Shown: positions 42,783-52,062, counted from the first letter of the stretch. The stretch: 64,000 bases of DNA from Paraburkholderia sp. BCC1885 (GCF_900996235.1 NZ_CAAJGM010000219.1:1-64000), one strand, 5' to 3'. The notes: generated from the sequence alone by a model not told the origin. Translations and numbers: made by a program.

Positions 42783-42801
42783 ATTCATTTATTAAATGAA
42801 T
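42783..42801. promoter_or_regulatory. 19-bp perfect palindrome, probable operator
   Basis: ATTCATTTA-T-TAAATGAAT is a perfect palindrome in an AT-rich patch, between the gamma-glutamyltransferase gene and glpR. It is best placed to control the transferase-transporter operon. The rest of the 338-bp gap shows nothing else clear. Confidence 0.6.
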
Positions 42802-43011
42802 AAATGCAGAAACTACCTGAATAGACCAAACCGGCGCGGTGCGAGTCGCGGGCGGCCGTCGGATGCGGCCTCGACGCAAGTCGCATAGGTCGGCGGACAA
42901 CTCGCGAGTTGGTCTTACAATAGCTCACCCGAATGGCTCACCGTTAATCATCGCTCGCTCCTGGCGCGGGCCGCCGTATCCGGCGTCGCGCCATCACCTG
43001 ATCCGAGACAC

Positions 43012-43791
43012 ATGACCCGAGACCCCCGCCTGACCCTCAACGCACGTCAACAGGAATTGCTGGAATGGGTGCAACGCGACGGCTTCGTGACCGTGGATGA
43101 CCTGGCTGCCCATTTCGACGTCACTCCGCAAACCATCCGGCGCGACGTCAACTGGCTGGCCGACATGAACCTGCTGCGCCGCTACCACGGCGGCGCGAGT
43201 CTGCCCACCAGCTCGGAGAACGTCTCCTACACCGCGCGGCAGCGCATGTTCCATGACGAGAAGCGCCGCATCGCCACGCTGGTGGCCACGCATATTCCCG
43301 ATCAGGCGTCGTTGTTCATCAATCTGGGCACCACCACCGAGGAAGTGGCGCGCGCGCTGAACCGTCATCGCGGCTTGCGCGTCATCACCAATAACCTGAA
43401 TGTCGCCAGCATGATGAGCGGCTATCCGGATTGCGAAGTGCTGGTGACGGGCGGCATCGTGCGGCCGTGGGACAAGGGGATTGTCGGGGAACTGGCGATC
43501 GACTTCATTCGCCAGTTCAAGGTGGATTTCGCCATCGTCGGCACCTCGAGCATCGAGACCGACGGCACGCTGCGCGACTTCGATACCCGCGAGGTGCGCG
43601 TGGCCGAGGCGATCATCGAACATGCACGCACGGTGTTCCTCGCCGCCGACCACTCGAAGTTCGGCCGCCCCGCGCTGGTCCGACAGGGCCATCTGGAACA
43701 GATCGACGCCCTCTTCACCGACGCCGCGCCGCCCGCCGACATGGCCGAGACACTGACCGCAGCCGGCACGCAGGTCTATATCGCGCAATAG
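43012..43791 (+). CDS. glpR: DeoR-family repressor of glycerol genes
   Basis: The N-terminal helix-turn-helix is LNARQQELLEWVQRDGFVTV, DDLAAHFDVTPQTIRRDVNW and LLRRYHGGASLP. The sugar-phosphate domain has FINLGTTTEEVARAL, TNNLNVASMM, GIVRPWDKGIVGELA and FLAADHSKFGRPALV. All these are usual in GlpR. It should repress glpD/K/F until glycerol 3-phosphate binds. glpD starts 1.2 kb downstream, behind two small genes. The inverted repeat at 44930-44943 upstream of glpD is a candidate target. Confidence 0.88.
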   Translation: MTRDPRLTLNARQQELLEWVQRDGFVTVDDLAAHFDVTPQTIRRDVNWLADMNLLRRYHGGASLPTSSENVSYTARQRMFHDEKRRIATLVATHIPDQASLFINLGTTTEEVARALNRHRGLRVITNNLNVASMMSGYPDCEVLVTGGIVRPWDKGIVGELAIDFIRQFKVDFAIVGTSSIETDGTLRDFDTREVRVAEAIIEHARTVFLAADHSKFGRPALVRQGHLEQIDALFTDAAPPADMAETLTAAGTQVYIAQ

Positions 43792-44155
43792 CCGGGATGC
43801 ATGGCGCAAGGTTTTAACCCGCGCCTTCGCTCGCCTGACTGAAACCGCCAGCCGCATACTGCGGCCATGCCCGCTTTGCTGCAGCGCACGCAAGACTTCG
43901 AGTGAAATCAAGGATTTGCTCGCCAATCCAGACCGCCGCTGCGGCGTCCGGTTGTCAAACGGAAAATTTTACGAAGACGATTTGGGGTTCGGCGTGCGGT
44001 TGACTACACTCCAGTTCCCCGGCGCCATTTTCAATGCGCGCCGTTTGAATTGCTGTCACTCCCGCCTGATCCTGTCGCGGATCGCGCTGCGTCGGCCACC
44101 ACGCCGGCTAGCTGCCCCATGGGCCATCCGCGCAAAGCCTGACATGGAGAGAACG
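43792..44155. other. Intergenic region behind glpR
   Basis: No gene, repeat or terminator could be supported in these 364 bp. An open frame from 43916 continues into the small gene at 44156, but its first part lacks a start with a ribosome binding site. Confidence 0.4.
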
Positions 44156-44353
44156 ATGCTGAGTCCGCATGAATTCGCCACGTTGTTGCTCGTGAAGGAT
44201 GCCCCCAATCAGGTCGATATGGACCGCGAGGAGCTGGATGCGCTGTTCGAGCGACAGCTCGTCCAACTCGAAAAACTCGCCTCGGGCCTCAAGCAATGGC
44301 GCGTCACGGACATTGGCGACACGGCAATCCGGGCGATCAAGCGGTTCTCGTGA
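44156..44353 (+). CDS. Conserved small hypothetical protein, 65 residues
   Basis: The product MLSPHEFATLLLVKDAPNQV continues DMDREELDALFERQLVQLEK and ends in LKQWRVTDIGDTAIRAIKRF. It is a short, mostly helical soluble protein, of a kind I associate with Burkholderiaceae genomes, without known function. GGAG lies 8 bases before the ATG at 44156. It stands between glpR and the lipoprotein gene and is convergent with the latter. Confidence 0.65.
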   Translation: MLSPHEFATLLLVKDAPNQVDMDREELDALFERQLVQLEKLASGLKQWRVTDIGDTAIRAIKRFS

Positions 44354-44438
44354 TACGCCGGGGTTCTACCGGTAGGACCGAAGTGCGGCGCGTTCACTCA
44401 CGCCGCACCGAAGTAACCACTCACCTGCGAAGCAAACC

Positions 44439-44813
44439 TCAACCGCTGCGTAGCGTCGGATCAACCGCCGCCCGCCAGCTCAACGCGCGCGCCTGTTGGT
44501 CCAGGAAATACGCCGCCCACTGATTACGTGCCTGCTGGTCGCTGCTCGCGCCGAGCGTCGAATAGTGCTGGGCGATCGAAGTCTGGAACGCGCAGTAATC
44601 CGCCTTGGACAGCTTGCCGCTCCGGTTCGCGATGTACGCGTCATAGAACGTCGTGTAGACCGACTGCGCGTCGTTGCCGTAGTCCACCGGCGCCGCGCTG
44701 CACATCTGCTGCAATGCTACGAACGACGGCGCGCCCATACTGCCGCTCAGGCTCGGCGTGCTCACGCAGCCCGCCAGTAGCGCCGTCGCGCCGATTACCC
44801 AGAGTCCTCGCAT
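44439..44813 (-). CDS. Lipoprotein, 124 residues
   Basis: The N-terminus MRGLWVIGATALLAGCVSTP has a lipobox LLAGC with the lipidated Cys at 16; Val-Ser after it suggest outer-membrane sorting. The mature part has a second and third Cys (QQMCSAAP and DYCAFQTS) and helices rich in Ala and Gln. No family is recognised. The gene faces glpD from the opposite side, and their promoters share the region 44814-45008. Confidence 0.7.
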   Translation of the reverse strand: MRGLWVIGATALLAGCVSTPSLSGSMGAPSFVALQQMCSAAPVDYGNDAQSVYTTFYDAYIANRSGKLSKADYCAFQTSIAQHYSTLGASSDQQARNQWAAYFLDQQARALSWRAAVDPTLRSG

Positions 44814-44929
44814 GATTTCACCTCGATATGGCTATTGCCGTGAGTATCGTCGGTGACGGCGCGTTGCGCCACATTCAGAACAAATCTTCAGACAACTCGA
44901 ACTTTACTTTTTCGATTTTGTTCATTAAA

Positions 44930-44943
44930 GTTCGAAAACGAAC
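44930..44943. promoter_or_regulatory. Inverted repeat, candidate GlpR operator upstream of glpD
   Basis: GTTCG-AAAA-CGAAC is a perfect inverted repeat 66 bp before the glpD start, in an AT-rich patch. Further TTCG/CGAA half sites lie on both sides (44898 and 44949). GlpR-type repressors bind such TTCG-containing repeats. Confidence 0.5.
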
Positions 44944-45008
44944 ACTATCGGTTCGATAGATTTTCTTTCCTTTCCGCTTTTCTTTCCATAACGCAGGGGA
45001 CACAGCAG

Positions 45009-46568
45009 GTGACGCAAGGCTCCAGATACGATTTGCTCGTCGTGGGCGGCGGCATCAACGGCGCCGGCATCGCACGCGACGCCGCTGGCCGCGGCCTGTC
45101 CGTGCTGCTCTGCGAACAGGACGATCTGGCCGCGCATACGTCGTCGGCCAGCACCAAACTGATCCACGGCGGCCTGCGCTATCTCGAATATGGCGAGTTC
45201 GGCCTGGTGCGCAAGGCGTTGCAGGAACGCGAAACGCTGCTGCGCGCCGCGCCCCACATCATGTGGCCGCTGCGCTTCGTGATGCCGCACATGCCGAATT
45301 TGCGGCCGGCCTGGATGATCCGCGCCGGCCTGTTCCTCTACGATCACCTCGCACGCCGCGAACTGCTGCCGGGCTCGCGCGGCATCGACATGCGGCGTCA
45401 TCCGGCCGGCGCGCCGCTGGTCGAATCCATCCGGCGCGGCTTCGTCTATTCCGACGGCTGGGTCAACGACGCCCGCCTCGTCGTGCTGAATGCGCTGGAC
45501 GCGCAGGAACACGGCGCCACCGTGCTCACACGCACGAAGCTCGTCAACGCGGTGCGGGCCGGCGGCGAATGGCACGCCCAACTGCGCCGCGCCGACGGCA
45601 CGCAACTGGATGTTCGCGCCGGTTCGATTGCGAACGCCGCCGGTCCGTGGGTGGGCGAACTGCTGCACGGCGCGCTCGGCCGCGACGCGAACCATAGCGT
45701 GCGGCTCGTCAAGGGCAGCCACATCGTCACGAAGCGGCTGTTCGAACACGATCACGCGTACATTTTCCAGAATCCGGACAAGCGGATCATCTTCGCGATC
45801 CCCTACGAGCACGACTACACGCTGATCGGCACCACGGACATCGAATATCACGGCGACCCGGCCCAGGTCGCGATCAACGGCGACGAAACGCAGTACCTGT
45901 GCGATTCGATCAACCGCTATTTCAAGCAACCCATCTCGCCGGCCGACGTCCGCTGGACCTATTCAGGCGTGCGTCCGCTGCTGGAGGAAGAAGGCGCGGA
46001 CAACCCGTCGGCCGTCACGCGCGATTACCGCCTCGAACTCGACGCGCCCGCCGGCGAGGCGCCGCTGCTGTCGGTGTTCGGCGGCAAGATCACGACCTTT
46101 CGCAAGCTGGCGGAGGAAGCCGTCGACGAACTGGGCCGCGCCTTGCACCACCCGGCCGCGGCGTGGACCGCCAGCGCGCCGCTGCCCGGCGGCGACATGC
46201 CGCAGGCCAACTTCGAGCGCTTCCTCGCGCAGTTCAAGCAGCAATACGCGTGGTTACCCGCCGACCTCGCGCACCGCCTCGCGCGTGCTTACGGCACGCG
46301 CGCGCAGCACGTGATCGGCGCGGCCAGTTCACTCGCGGAGTTCGGCCGCGCTTTTGCGCCCGGACTTCATGAAGCCGAATTGCGTTACCTGCGCGACATC
46401 GAGTGGGCGCGCAGCGCGCAGGACGTGCTGTGGCGCCGCTCGAAGCTCGGTCTACATGTCGAGCCAGGAACATTGGAGCGCGTCACGCAGGACATCGACG
46501 ACTGGTTTGCCCGTTCGCCCGTCGAGCGAGAACCACTCAGGCAGGCTGCGGCGAGCCAGCATGCGTAA
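45009..46568 (+). CDS. glpD: Aerobic glycerol-3-phosphate dehydrogenase
   Basis: The FAD-binding start YDLLVVGGGINGAGIARDAA is followed by LCEQDDLAAHTSSASTKLIH and GGLRYLEYGEFGLVRKAL, all conserved in GlpD. Further family marks are FAIPYEHDYTLIGTTDIEYH and LLSVFGGKITTFRKLAEEAV. It oxidises glycerol 3-phosphate to dihydroxyacetone phosphate at the inner membrane and passes electrons to quinone. The start is GTG at 45009 with AGGGG upstream, giving 519 residues. glpK and glpF follow on the same strand. Confidence 0.93.
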   Translation: MTQGSRYDLLVVGGGINGAGIARDAAGRGLSVLLCEQDDLAAHTSSASTKLIHGGLRYLEYGEFGLVRKALQERETLLRAAPHIMWPLRFVMPHMPNLRPAWMIRAGLFLYDHLARRELLPGSRGIDMRRHPAGAPLVESIRRGFVYSDGWVNDARLVVLNALDAQEHGATVLTRTKLVNAVRAGGEWHAQLRRADGTQLDVRAGSIANAAGPWVGELLHGALGRDANHSVRLVKGSHIVTKRLFEHDHAYIFQNPDKRIIFAIPYEHDYTLIGTTDIEYHGDPAQVAINGDETQYLCDSINRYFKQPISPADVRWTYSGVRPLLEEEGADNPSAVTRDYRLELDAPAGEAPLLSVFGGKITTFRKLAEEAVDELGRALHHPAAAWTASAPLPGGDMPQANFERFLAQFKQQYAWLPADLAHRLARAYGTRAQHVIGAASSLAEFGRAFAPGLHEAELRYLRDIEWARSAQDVLWRRSKLGLHVEPGTLERVTQDIDDWFARSPVEREPLRQAAASQHA

Positions 46569-46784
46569 GCATCGATAGACCGGCACGAGCGGACCGATGG
46601 GTCCGCCGCAGAACCAATCAGTACAACCAGGCACTAACAAAAAGCATTCCTAGCACCGCATTCCGGCGCGCCCCGCCGCAACCGGAATGCACGAAGTCAC
46701 GGCAGTTGCAGCATCCAAAAAACAACAAGCCGTTCCCGTCGCCGGATCGTCGATCCAGTGATTCATAAAACATGGAGAAGAGAC

Positions 46785-48284
46785 ATGCAGGATCAGTACA
46801 TTCTCGCGCTCGACCAGGGCACGACCAGCTCGCGCGCGATGCTTTTCGACCGTCAGGGCAATGTGATCTCGACGGCGCAAAAGGAATTCCAGCAGATCTA
46901 TCCGCGTCCGGGCTGGGTCGAACATGACCCGCAGGAAATCTGGTCGACCCAGGCGGGCGTCGCCGCCGAGGCCGTCACGCGTGCCGGCATGAACGGCACG
47001 TCGATTGCCGCCATCGGCATTACCAACCAGCGCGAAACCACGATCGTCTGGGACCGCGAAACCGGCCATCCCATCTATAACGCGATCGTCTGGCAGGATC
47101 GCCGCACCGCCGACTTCTGCGACGAACTCAAGGCACAGGGCCTCGAAGAAAAAGTCCGCGCGAAGACCGGTCTGCCGATCGACTCGTATTTCTCGGCCAC
47201 CAAGATCCGCTGGATTCTCGATAACGTCGAAGGCGCGCGCGAAAAAGCCAGCCAGGGCCGCCTCGCATTCGGCACTGTCGATAGCTGGCTGGTGTGGAAT
47301 TTCACCAAGCACGGCCTGCACATCACGGACGTGACCAACGCGTCGCGTACCATGCTCTTCAATATCCACACGCTGCAGTGGGACGACGAACTGCTGCAGG
47401 CGCTCGACATTCCGCGCAGCATGCTGCCGGAAGTGCGTCCGTCGTCCGAGGTGTACGGCCCGACCAAGACCACGGTGTTCGCCTCGAAGATCCCGCTCGC
47501 CGGTATTGCCGGCGACCAGCACGCCGCGCTGTTCGGCCAGATGTGCACGCGTTCGGGCATGGTGAAGAACACCTACGGCACCGGCTGTTTCCTCGTGATG
47601 AACACCGGCGACAAGCCGATCGAATCGAACAACAACCTCGTCACGACAATCGCCTGGCAAATCGGCGACCAGATCAATTACGCGCTCGAAGGCAGCATCT
47701 TTATCGCCGGCGCCGTGGTGCAGTGGCTGCGCGATGGGCTCGGCATCATCAAAAGTGCTGCGGACATCGAAACATTGGCGCGCACGGTGCCGCACGGCGA
47801 CGGCGTGTATCTGGTGCCGGCCTTCGCGGGACTCGGCGCGCCGCATTGGAATGCACGCGCGCGCGGCACGCTGTTCGGCGTCACGCGCGGCACGACCTCG
47901 GCGCACATCGCCCGCGCCGCGCTCGATTCGATCGCCTATCAGTCGCTCGACGTGCTGAAAGCGATGGAAGCCGACTCGGGCATCCGCATCGACGAATTAC
48001 GCGTCGACGGCGGCGCCTGCGCGAACAATCTGCTGATGCAGTTCCAGGCCGACATTCTCGGCGTCGATGCAGTGCGGCCGAAAGTCAGCGAAACCACTGC
48101 CCTGGGCGCGGCTTATCTGGCCGGTCTCGCCGTGGGTTACTGGAGGGACGTCAACGAATTGCAGAGCCAGTGGGCGCTCGATCGCCGCTTCACGCCCGAC
48201 ATGGAACCCGCCGACGTCAAGAGCAATCTGGCCGGCTGGCAACGGGCGATCCGCGCGGCCAAGGCCTGGGCCGACACGCCTTGA
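46785..48284 (+). CDS. glpK: Glycerol kinase
   Basis: The FGGY-kinase pattern is complete: YILALDQGTTSSRAMLFDRQ, ITNQRETTIVWDRETG, NTYGTGCFLVMNTGD and LRVDGGACANNLLMQFQADI. The 499-residue length is typical of GlpK. It phosphorylates glycerol with ATP to glycerol 3-phosphate, the inducer of the regulon. GGAG lies 7 bases before the ATG at 46785. The 216-bp gap after glpD contains no clear terminator, so joint transcription is possible. Confidence 0.95.
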   Translation: MQDQYILALDQGTTSSRAMLFDRQGNVISTAQKEFQQIYPRPGWVEHDPQEIWSTQAGVAAEAVTRAGMNGTSIAAIGITNQRETTIVWDRETGHPIYNAIVWQDRRTADFCDELKAQGLEEKVRAKTGLPIDSYFSATKIRWILDNVEGAREKASQGRLAFGTVDSWLVWNFTKHGLHITDVTNASRTMLFNIHTLQWDDELLQALDIPRSMLPEVRPSSEVYGPTKTTVFASKIPLAGIAGDQHAALFGQMCTRSGMVKNTYGTGCFLVMNTGDKPIESNNNLVTTIAWQIGDQINYALEGSIFIAGAVVQWLRDGLGIIKSAADIETLARTVPHGDGVYLVPAFAGLGAPHWNARARGTLFGVTRGTTSAHIARAALDSIAYQSLDVLKAMEADSGIRIDELRVDGGACANNLLMQFQADILGVDAVRPKVSETTALGAAYLAGLAVGYWRDVNELQSQWALDRRFTPDMEPADVKSNLAGWQRAIRAAKAWADTP

Positions 48285-48422
48285 TCCGCATTGCGATGCA
48301 TCGATAGGGATTGAAGCAGCCGTCGCACCCGCCGAGGGGCGTGCCGCCAGTCACGCAAGCTCGAGGCCAGGAAGCCGCATCCGAGGCGGCTTCCCTAATA
48401 AATATATTTTGGAGAACAAATC

Positions 48423-49130
48423 ATGTCACCGTACATAGCCGAATTTATCGGCACAGCGATGCTTGTCCTGTTGGGCAACGGGGCCGTCGCGAATGTGTTG
48501 CTTGCCCGCACCAAAGGCAAGGGCGCGGATCTGATCGTCATTGTGATGGGCTGGGCCATGGCGGTCTTTATCGCGGTCTTCATGACGGCGTCGTTCAGTG
48601 GCGCGCATCTGAATCCGGTGGTGACGATCAGCCTCGCGCTGGCCGGCAAGTTCGCGTGGAGCAAGGTGGCCGGTTACGTGGCCGCGCAGATGCTCGGCGG
48701 CATGGCGGGCGCGGGGCTCGTGTGGATGGCCTACCGCCAGCACTTCGAAAAGGAAGAGGACGCGGATATCAAGCTGGGCGTATTCTGCACGGCGCCCGCG
48801 ATTCGCAGCGCCCCGCATAACTTCCTCACCGAAATGATCTGCACGTTTGTGCTGATTCTCGGCGTGCTGTATCTGGCCTCGCCGCAAGTCGGTCTTGGTG
48901 CGCTGGATGCGCTGCCGGTCGGCCTGCTGGTGCTCGGCATCGGCATTTCGCTGGGCGGTCCGACGGGCTACGCCATGAGTCCGGCGCGCGACCTGTCACC
49001 GCGTCTGATGCACGCGCTGCTGCCGATCCCTGGTAAGCGCGACAGCGACTGGCGCTACTCGTGGGTGCCCGTGCTGGGCCCGCTCGCGGGCGGCGCGGCC
49101 GCCGCGTGGATCTACCTGCACGTTCATTGA
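48423..49130 (+). CDS. glpF: Glycerol facilitator (aquaglyceroporin)
   Basis: This MIP-family channel has six membrane segments and two half-helix loops. The loops read SGAHLNPVVTI and GYAMSPARDLSPR, so the two NPA boxes are NPV and SPA. The Arg of the selectivity filter and the Asp of aquaglyceroporins (PARD) are kept. It lets glycerol diffuse across the inner membrane, where GlpK traps it. The gene follows glpK by 138 bp and is preceded by TTGGAG at 7 bases. The family call is firm; what the altered boxes do to conductance is unknown. Confidence 0.9.
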   Translation: MSPYIAEFIGTAMLVLLGNGAVANVLLARTKGKGADLIVIVMGWAMAVFIAVFMTASFSGAHLNPVVTISLALAGKFAWSKVAGYVAAQMLGGMAGAGLVWMAYRQHFEKEEDADIKLGVFCTAPAIRSAPHNFLTEMICTFVLILGVLYLASPQVGLGALDALPVGLLVLGIGISLGGPTGYAMSPARDLSPRLMHALLPIPGKRDSDWRYSWVPVLGPLAGGAAAAWIYLHVH

Positions 49131-49246
49131 TTCGCCGCCGGGCGGGACGTGAAAGCGCCGCGCGGACACCGGCAAAGCACGTATCATGATGCTTTCCAGT
49201 CTGCGCGCGGGCATGACAGTCCGCGCGCTTTTCGCTCCCTTCCGGC

Positions 49247-49933
49247 ATGATCGATCATCTCATCTGCGACTGCGACGGCGTGCTCGTCGACAGCGAAGTC
49301 ATCGCTGACCACGTGCTTCTCGAAACGCTTTCGGCAACCTTCCCCGGTCTCGACTTCAGCAGCGCCGTGAAGACGGCGTTCGGCCAGCAGACCTCGCGTT
49401 TTCTCGAAGGCATCGAGACGTCGTTCGGCATCCAACTTCCCGTGGATTTTCTCGAGACGGTCGAGCACAACGTCGAGCTCGCGCTCGGCTCCAGGCTCAC
49501 CGCCATCGGCGGCGTGCGCGAAGCATTGCAGCGTGTGACGCTGCCGGCGGCGGTCGTGTCGAATAGCCGCATGAAGCGCGTGCAGGCTTCGGTACGGCGG
49601 GCGGGATTGCAGCAGATATTCGGCGAGCGGGTTTTTAGCGCCGAGCAGGTGGCACGGCCCAAGCCCTACCCGGATGTCTATCTGTTTGCCGCGCAGCAAC
49701 TGGGCGTGGATCCGGCACGGTGCCTCGTAGTCGAGGACAGCGTCGCGGGTCTGAACGCGGCGCGCGCGGCCGGCATGAAGACCATCGCCTTCGTCGGCGC
49801 AAGTCATATTCCGGATGGCTATGCGGACGCGCTGCGCAAGATGGGCATGACCCGCATCATGGAACATATGGATGAACTGCCCGCGCTCGTCGAAAGCGGC
49901 AGGCGCGGGGAATTTGGCGACGTGCAGTCTTGA
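49247..49933 (+). CDS. HAD-superfamily hydrolase, phosphoglucomutase-like
   Basis: The HAD motifs are DCDGVLVDSE (I, nucleophile Asp), VVSNSRMKRV (II), KPYPDVYLFAAQ (III, Lys) and VVEDSVAGLNAARAAG (IV). The helical cap after motif I fits subfamily IA, with phosphatases or beta-phosphoglucomutases such as YfbT and GPH. The substrate is unknown. It may belong to the glycerol locus, for instance as a glycerol-phosphate or sugar-phosphate phosphatase, but proximity is the only ground for this. Confidence 0.85.
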   Translation: MIDHLICDCDGVLVDSEVIADHVLLETLSATFPGLDFSSAVKTAFGQQTSRFLEGIETSFGIQLPVDFLETVEHNVELALGSRLTAIGGVREALQRVTLPAAVVSNSRMKRVQASVRRAGLQQIFGERVFSAEQVARPKPYPDVYLFAAQQLGVDPARCLVVEDSVAGLNAARAAGMKTIAFVGASHIPDGYADALRKMGMTRIMEHMDELPALVESGRRGEFGDVQS

Positions 49934-50025
49934 TTAATCAGGCAGGCTCGCAGGCAGACTCGCACGCAAAACCCGCTGGCAACCCGCGCGGGCTTTCGAA
50001 CCAGGACCGCGCGAGCCCACCCGCG

Positions 50026-50071
50026 TCACACCTCGCATCACACCTCGCATCACACCTCGCATCACACCTCG
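50026..50071. repeat. 12-bp tandem repeat at the end of ribB
   Basis: The unit TCACACCTCGCA occurs three times in full and a fourth time in part. The ribB stop codon lies in the partial copy. Because the unit is four codons long, every copy carries an in-frame stop on the minus strand. Confidence 0.85.
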
Positions 50072-50781
50072 TCGACGCAGCACTCCCGCGCGGCCGCCAG
50101 CGCCTCGCGGAATTCCACCAGCTCGGCAATCGTCAGCATCGGCAGATTGTGTTGCGCCGCGAAGCGTTCGACATCCGCGCCGCGCGTCATCGTGCCGTCC
50201 GCGTTCATCAATTCGCAGAGCACGCCCGCGGGCTTGAGACCGGCCAGCACCGCCAGATCCACCGTGCCTTCCGTGTGGCCACGCCGCGCCAGCACGCCGC
50301 CGGGCATTGCGCGCAACGGGAACACGTGGCCGGGGCTGACGATGTCGGTCGGCCGGGCGTTCTCCGCAATTGCGGCGCGAATCGTCGTCACACGGTCCGC
50401 TGCGGAAACGCCCGTCGTCACGCCCTCGCGCGCTTCGATCGACACCGTGAACGCCGTGCCATGCCGGCTTTCGTTGTTGACGGCCATCGGCGGCAATTGG
50501 AGCGCGCGGATCTTGTCATCGGGCAGGCACAGGCAGACGATGCCGCTGCATTCGCGGATCAGCAGCGCCATTGTCTCGTTGGTGAGACGCTCGGCGGAGA
50601 CGATCAGATCGGCTTCGTTCTCGCGGTCGTGGTCATCCTGCAGGACGACTGCGCGGCCATCGCGCATGGCTTGCAAGGCGGCGGCGATGCGCGGCGGAAC
50701 CGCTTCGGTGGCGAGCTGGGGGAGATCGGCGAACGCATCTTCCGCGATCGTCGTAGGGGCAGGAAAAGTAGCAAAGGACAT
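50062..50781 (-). CDS. ribB: 3,4-dihydroxy-2-butanone 4-phosphate synthase
   Basis: The active-site stretch VVLQDDHDRENEADLIVSAE is fully conserved, as are SRHGTAFTVSIEAREGVTTG, PGHVFPLRAMPGGVLARRGH and TEGTVDLAVLAG. The 239-residue protein converts ribulose 5-phosphate to the four-carbon unit of riboflavin plus formate. It is a stand-alone RibB without the GTP cyclohydrolase II domain. An FMN riboswitch upstream (50926-51118) controls it. The gene ends inside a 12-bp tandem repeat, so the C-terminus may vary between strains. Confidence 0.93.
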   Translation of the reverse strand: MSFATFPAPTTIAEDAFADLPQLATEAVPPRIAAALQAMRDGRAVVLQDDHDRENEADLIVSAERLTNETMALLIRECSGIVCLCLPDDKIRALQLPPMAVNNESRHGTAFTVSIEAREGVTTGVSAADRVTTIRAAIAENARPTDIVSPGHVFPLRAMPGGVLARRGHTEGTVDLAVLAGLKPAGVLCELMNADGTMTRGADVERFAAQHNLPMLTIAELVEFREALAAARECCVDEV

Positions 50782-50925
50782 GTGAAACGCTCTCGCAAAA
50801 GTTGGGCGAAAAACGTTTCAGGGCATTGCAAACAGGCAGCACTCGCCCCGGCGGACGTTCGAAGGAACGCCCACGCACCGCCCGGAAATGCAGGCAGCGC
50901 AACGGGGACCGACATGACTATCTGC

Positions 50926-51118
50926 ACATCTTCTTCCATCCGGACTATGACCGTCGGCTCTGGCATCGCACCAGATCTGCTGACCCCGTGTCGACCACGC
51001 AACGTGGTTGCGCAACCGCAATTACGTTACAACGACACGGGCGCTCGCGGGCTCGCCGGCAAGCGCGATTGCGCTGCCTGCATACCGCCGGTGGGGAATT
51101 TCACCCCGCCCTGAAGAC
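50926..51118 (-). promoter_or_regulatory. FMN riboswitch (RFN element) upstream of ribB
   Basis: On the minus strand the conserved segments occur in order: TCTTCAGGGCGGGGTGAAAT with CCCCACCGGCGGTATG, a GCCCGCGAGCG stem, GGTCAGCAGATCTGGTG, CCAGAGCCGACGGT and CATAGTCCGGATGGAAGA. This is the standard six-stem RFN fold. It binds FMN and lowers ribB expression, in proteobacteria usually by blocking translation. The leader then runs 145 nt to the ribB start. Confidence 0.95.
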
Positions 51119-51230
51119 GCACTGATTGCCGGAATCTCCGGCGGATGAAGCATACAACAGCCACGCCCGGCCTGCAGCGCAGCGGACACGGATTAGACGG
51201 ACGCCTCTCGCAGCGCGAGGCGCACCGTCG

Positions 51231-51917
51231 TCAAAGCGGCGTGGCGGCGTGCCGCGCGACGTCGTGCGGGACGTCCCAGCGCGGCGGCGTCTCCGCATTC
51301 AGCGTGACGCGAAACGCGCGCGCTTCGGTGTCGCCGGGATTGCGCAGGCTGTGCGGCTGATCGGCGTCGAACACGATTGCATCGCCGGTCGCCAGCAACT
51401 GACGCTGATCGTGCACGCTGACTTCCAGCGTGCCCTCGCTCACCACCAGATTGACGGTCGTGCCGGGCGCGCGGCGCACGCCCGGCTCGGTGTGCAAAGG
51501 CGCGATGCGCAATTCATGGAATTCGGCGCTCACCGGCTCCGCATCCGGATACAGCGGGCGCGCCGAATAGCGGCCGTTCGAGCTGACCAGACGGGTTGCG
51601 CGGTCAGCCGGCAGATGTTCGAAGCCGTTGGTGGCGTGCCGGCGCAAAAACGCCGCCACCGACACCTTCAACGCCGCCGCGACCTTGCACAGCACCTTGA
51701 TCGACGGCACGCTGCGGGCCGACTCGATCTGCGCCAGCATCGCCCGCGAGACGCCCGAGGCGCGCGCCAGAGCGTCGAGCGAGAGTTGCCGCTCGGCCCG
51801 CAGGCGGGCCAGATTGACACCGACCAGATGTTCCAGCGCGTCGAGGGGTTCCGCGGCCCGCGGCCCTTCGTGAGCGTCAATCGCGGGATCGCGAACCAGC
51901 GCAAGCGGGGAATGCAT
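51231..51917 (-). CDS. XRE-cupin transcriptional regulator
   Basis: Residues 33-90 are a Cro-type helix-turn-helix (NLARLRAERQLSLDALARAS, GVSRAMLAQIESARSVPSIK). Residues 140-215 form a cupin with TVNLVVSEGTLEVSVHD, GDAIVFDADQPHSLRN and a closing strand. Such regulators sense small ligands such as amino acids or their derivatives in the cupin. The DHA1 transporter lies upstream on the same strand, 146 bp away, and could be a target. Confidence 0.85.
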   Translation of the reverse strand: MHSPLALVRDPAIDAHEGPRAAEPLDALEHLVGVNLARLRAERQLSLDALARASGVSRAMLAQIESARSVPSIKVLCKVAAALKVSVAAFLRRHATNGFEHLPADRATRLVSSNGRYSARPLYPDAEPVSAEFHELRIAPLHTEPGVRRAPGTTVNLVVSEGTLEVSVHDQRQLLATGDAIVFDADQPHSLRNPGDTEARAFRVTLNAETPPRWDVPHDVARHAATPL

Positions 51918-52062
51918 GAGTGCCTCCAGTAGCGCCGCCAGATGGCGCGCAAAGGGTTAGTGGAGGCAAGATAGCACCGCGAATCGTTACGCCCAACGAA
52001 GTTATCTTCACACTGTTATCAGTATTGCGGAGGACGATTCTGGCAAAGCATTCGCCAATGGC

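Noticed and set aside
50026..50071. A CRISPR-like array
   Set aside because: The unit is 12 bp with no spacers and no cas genes are near; it is a simple tandem repeat.
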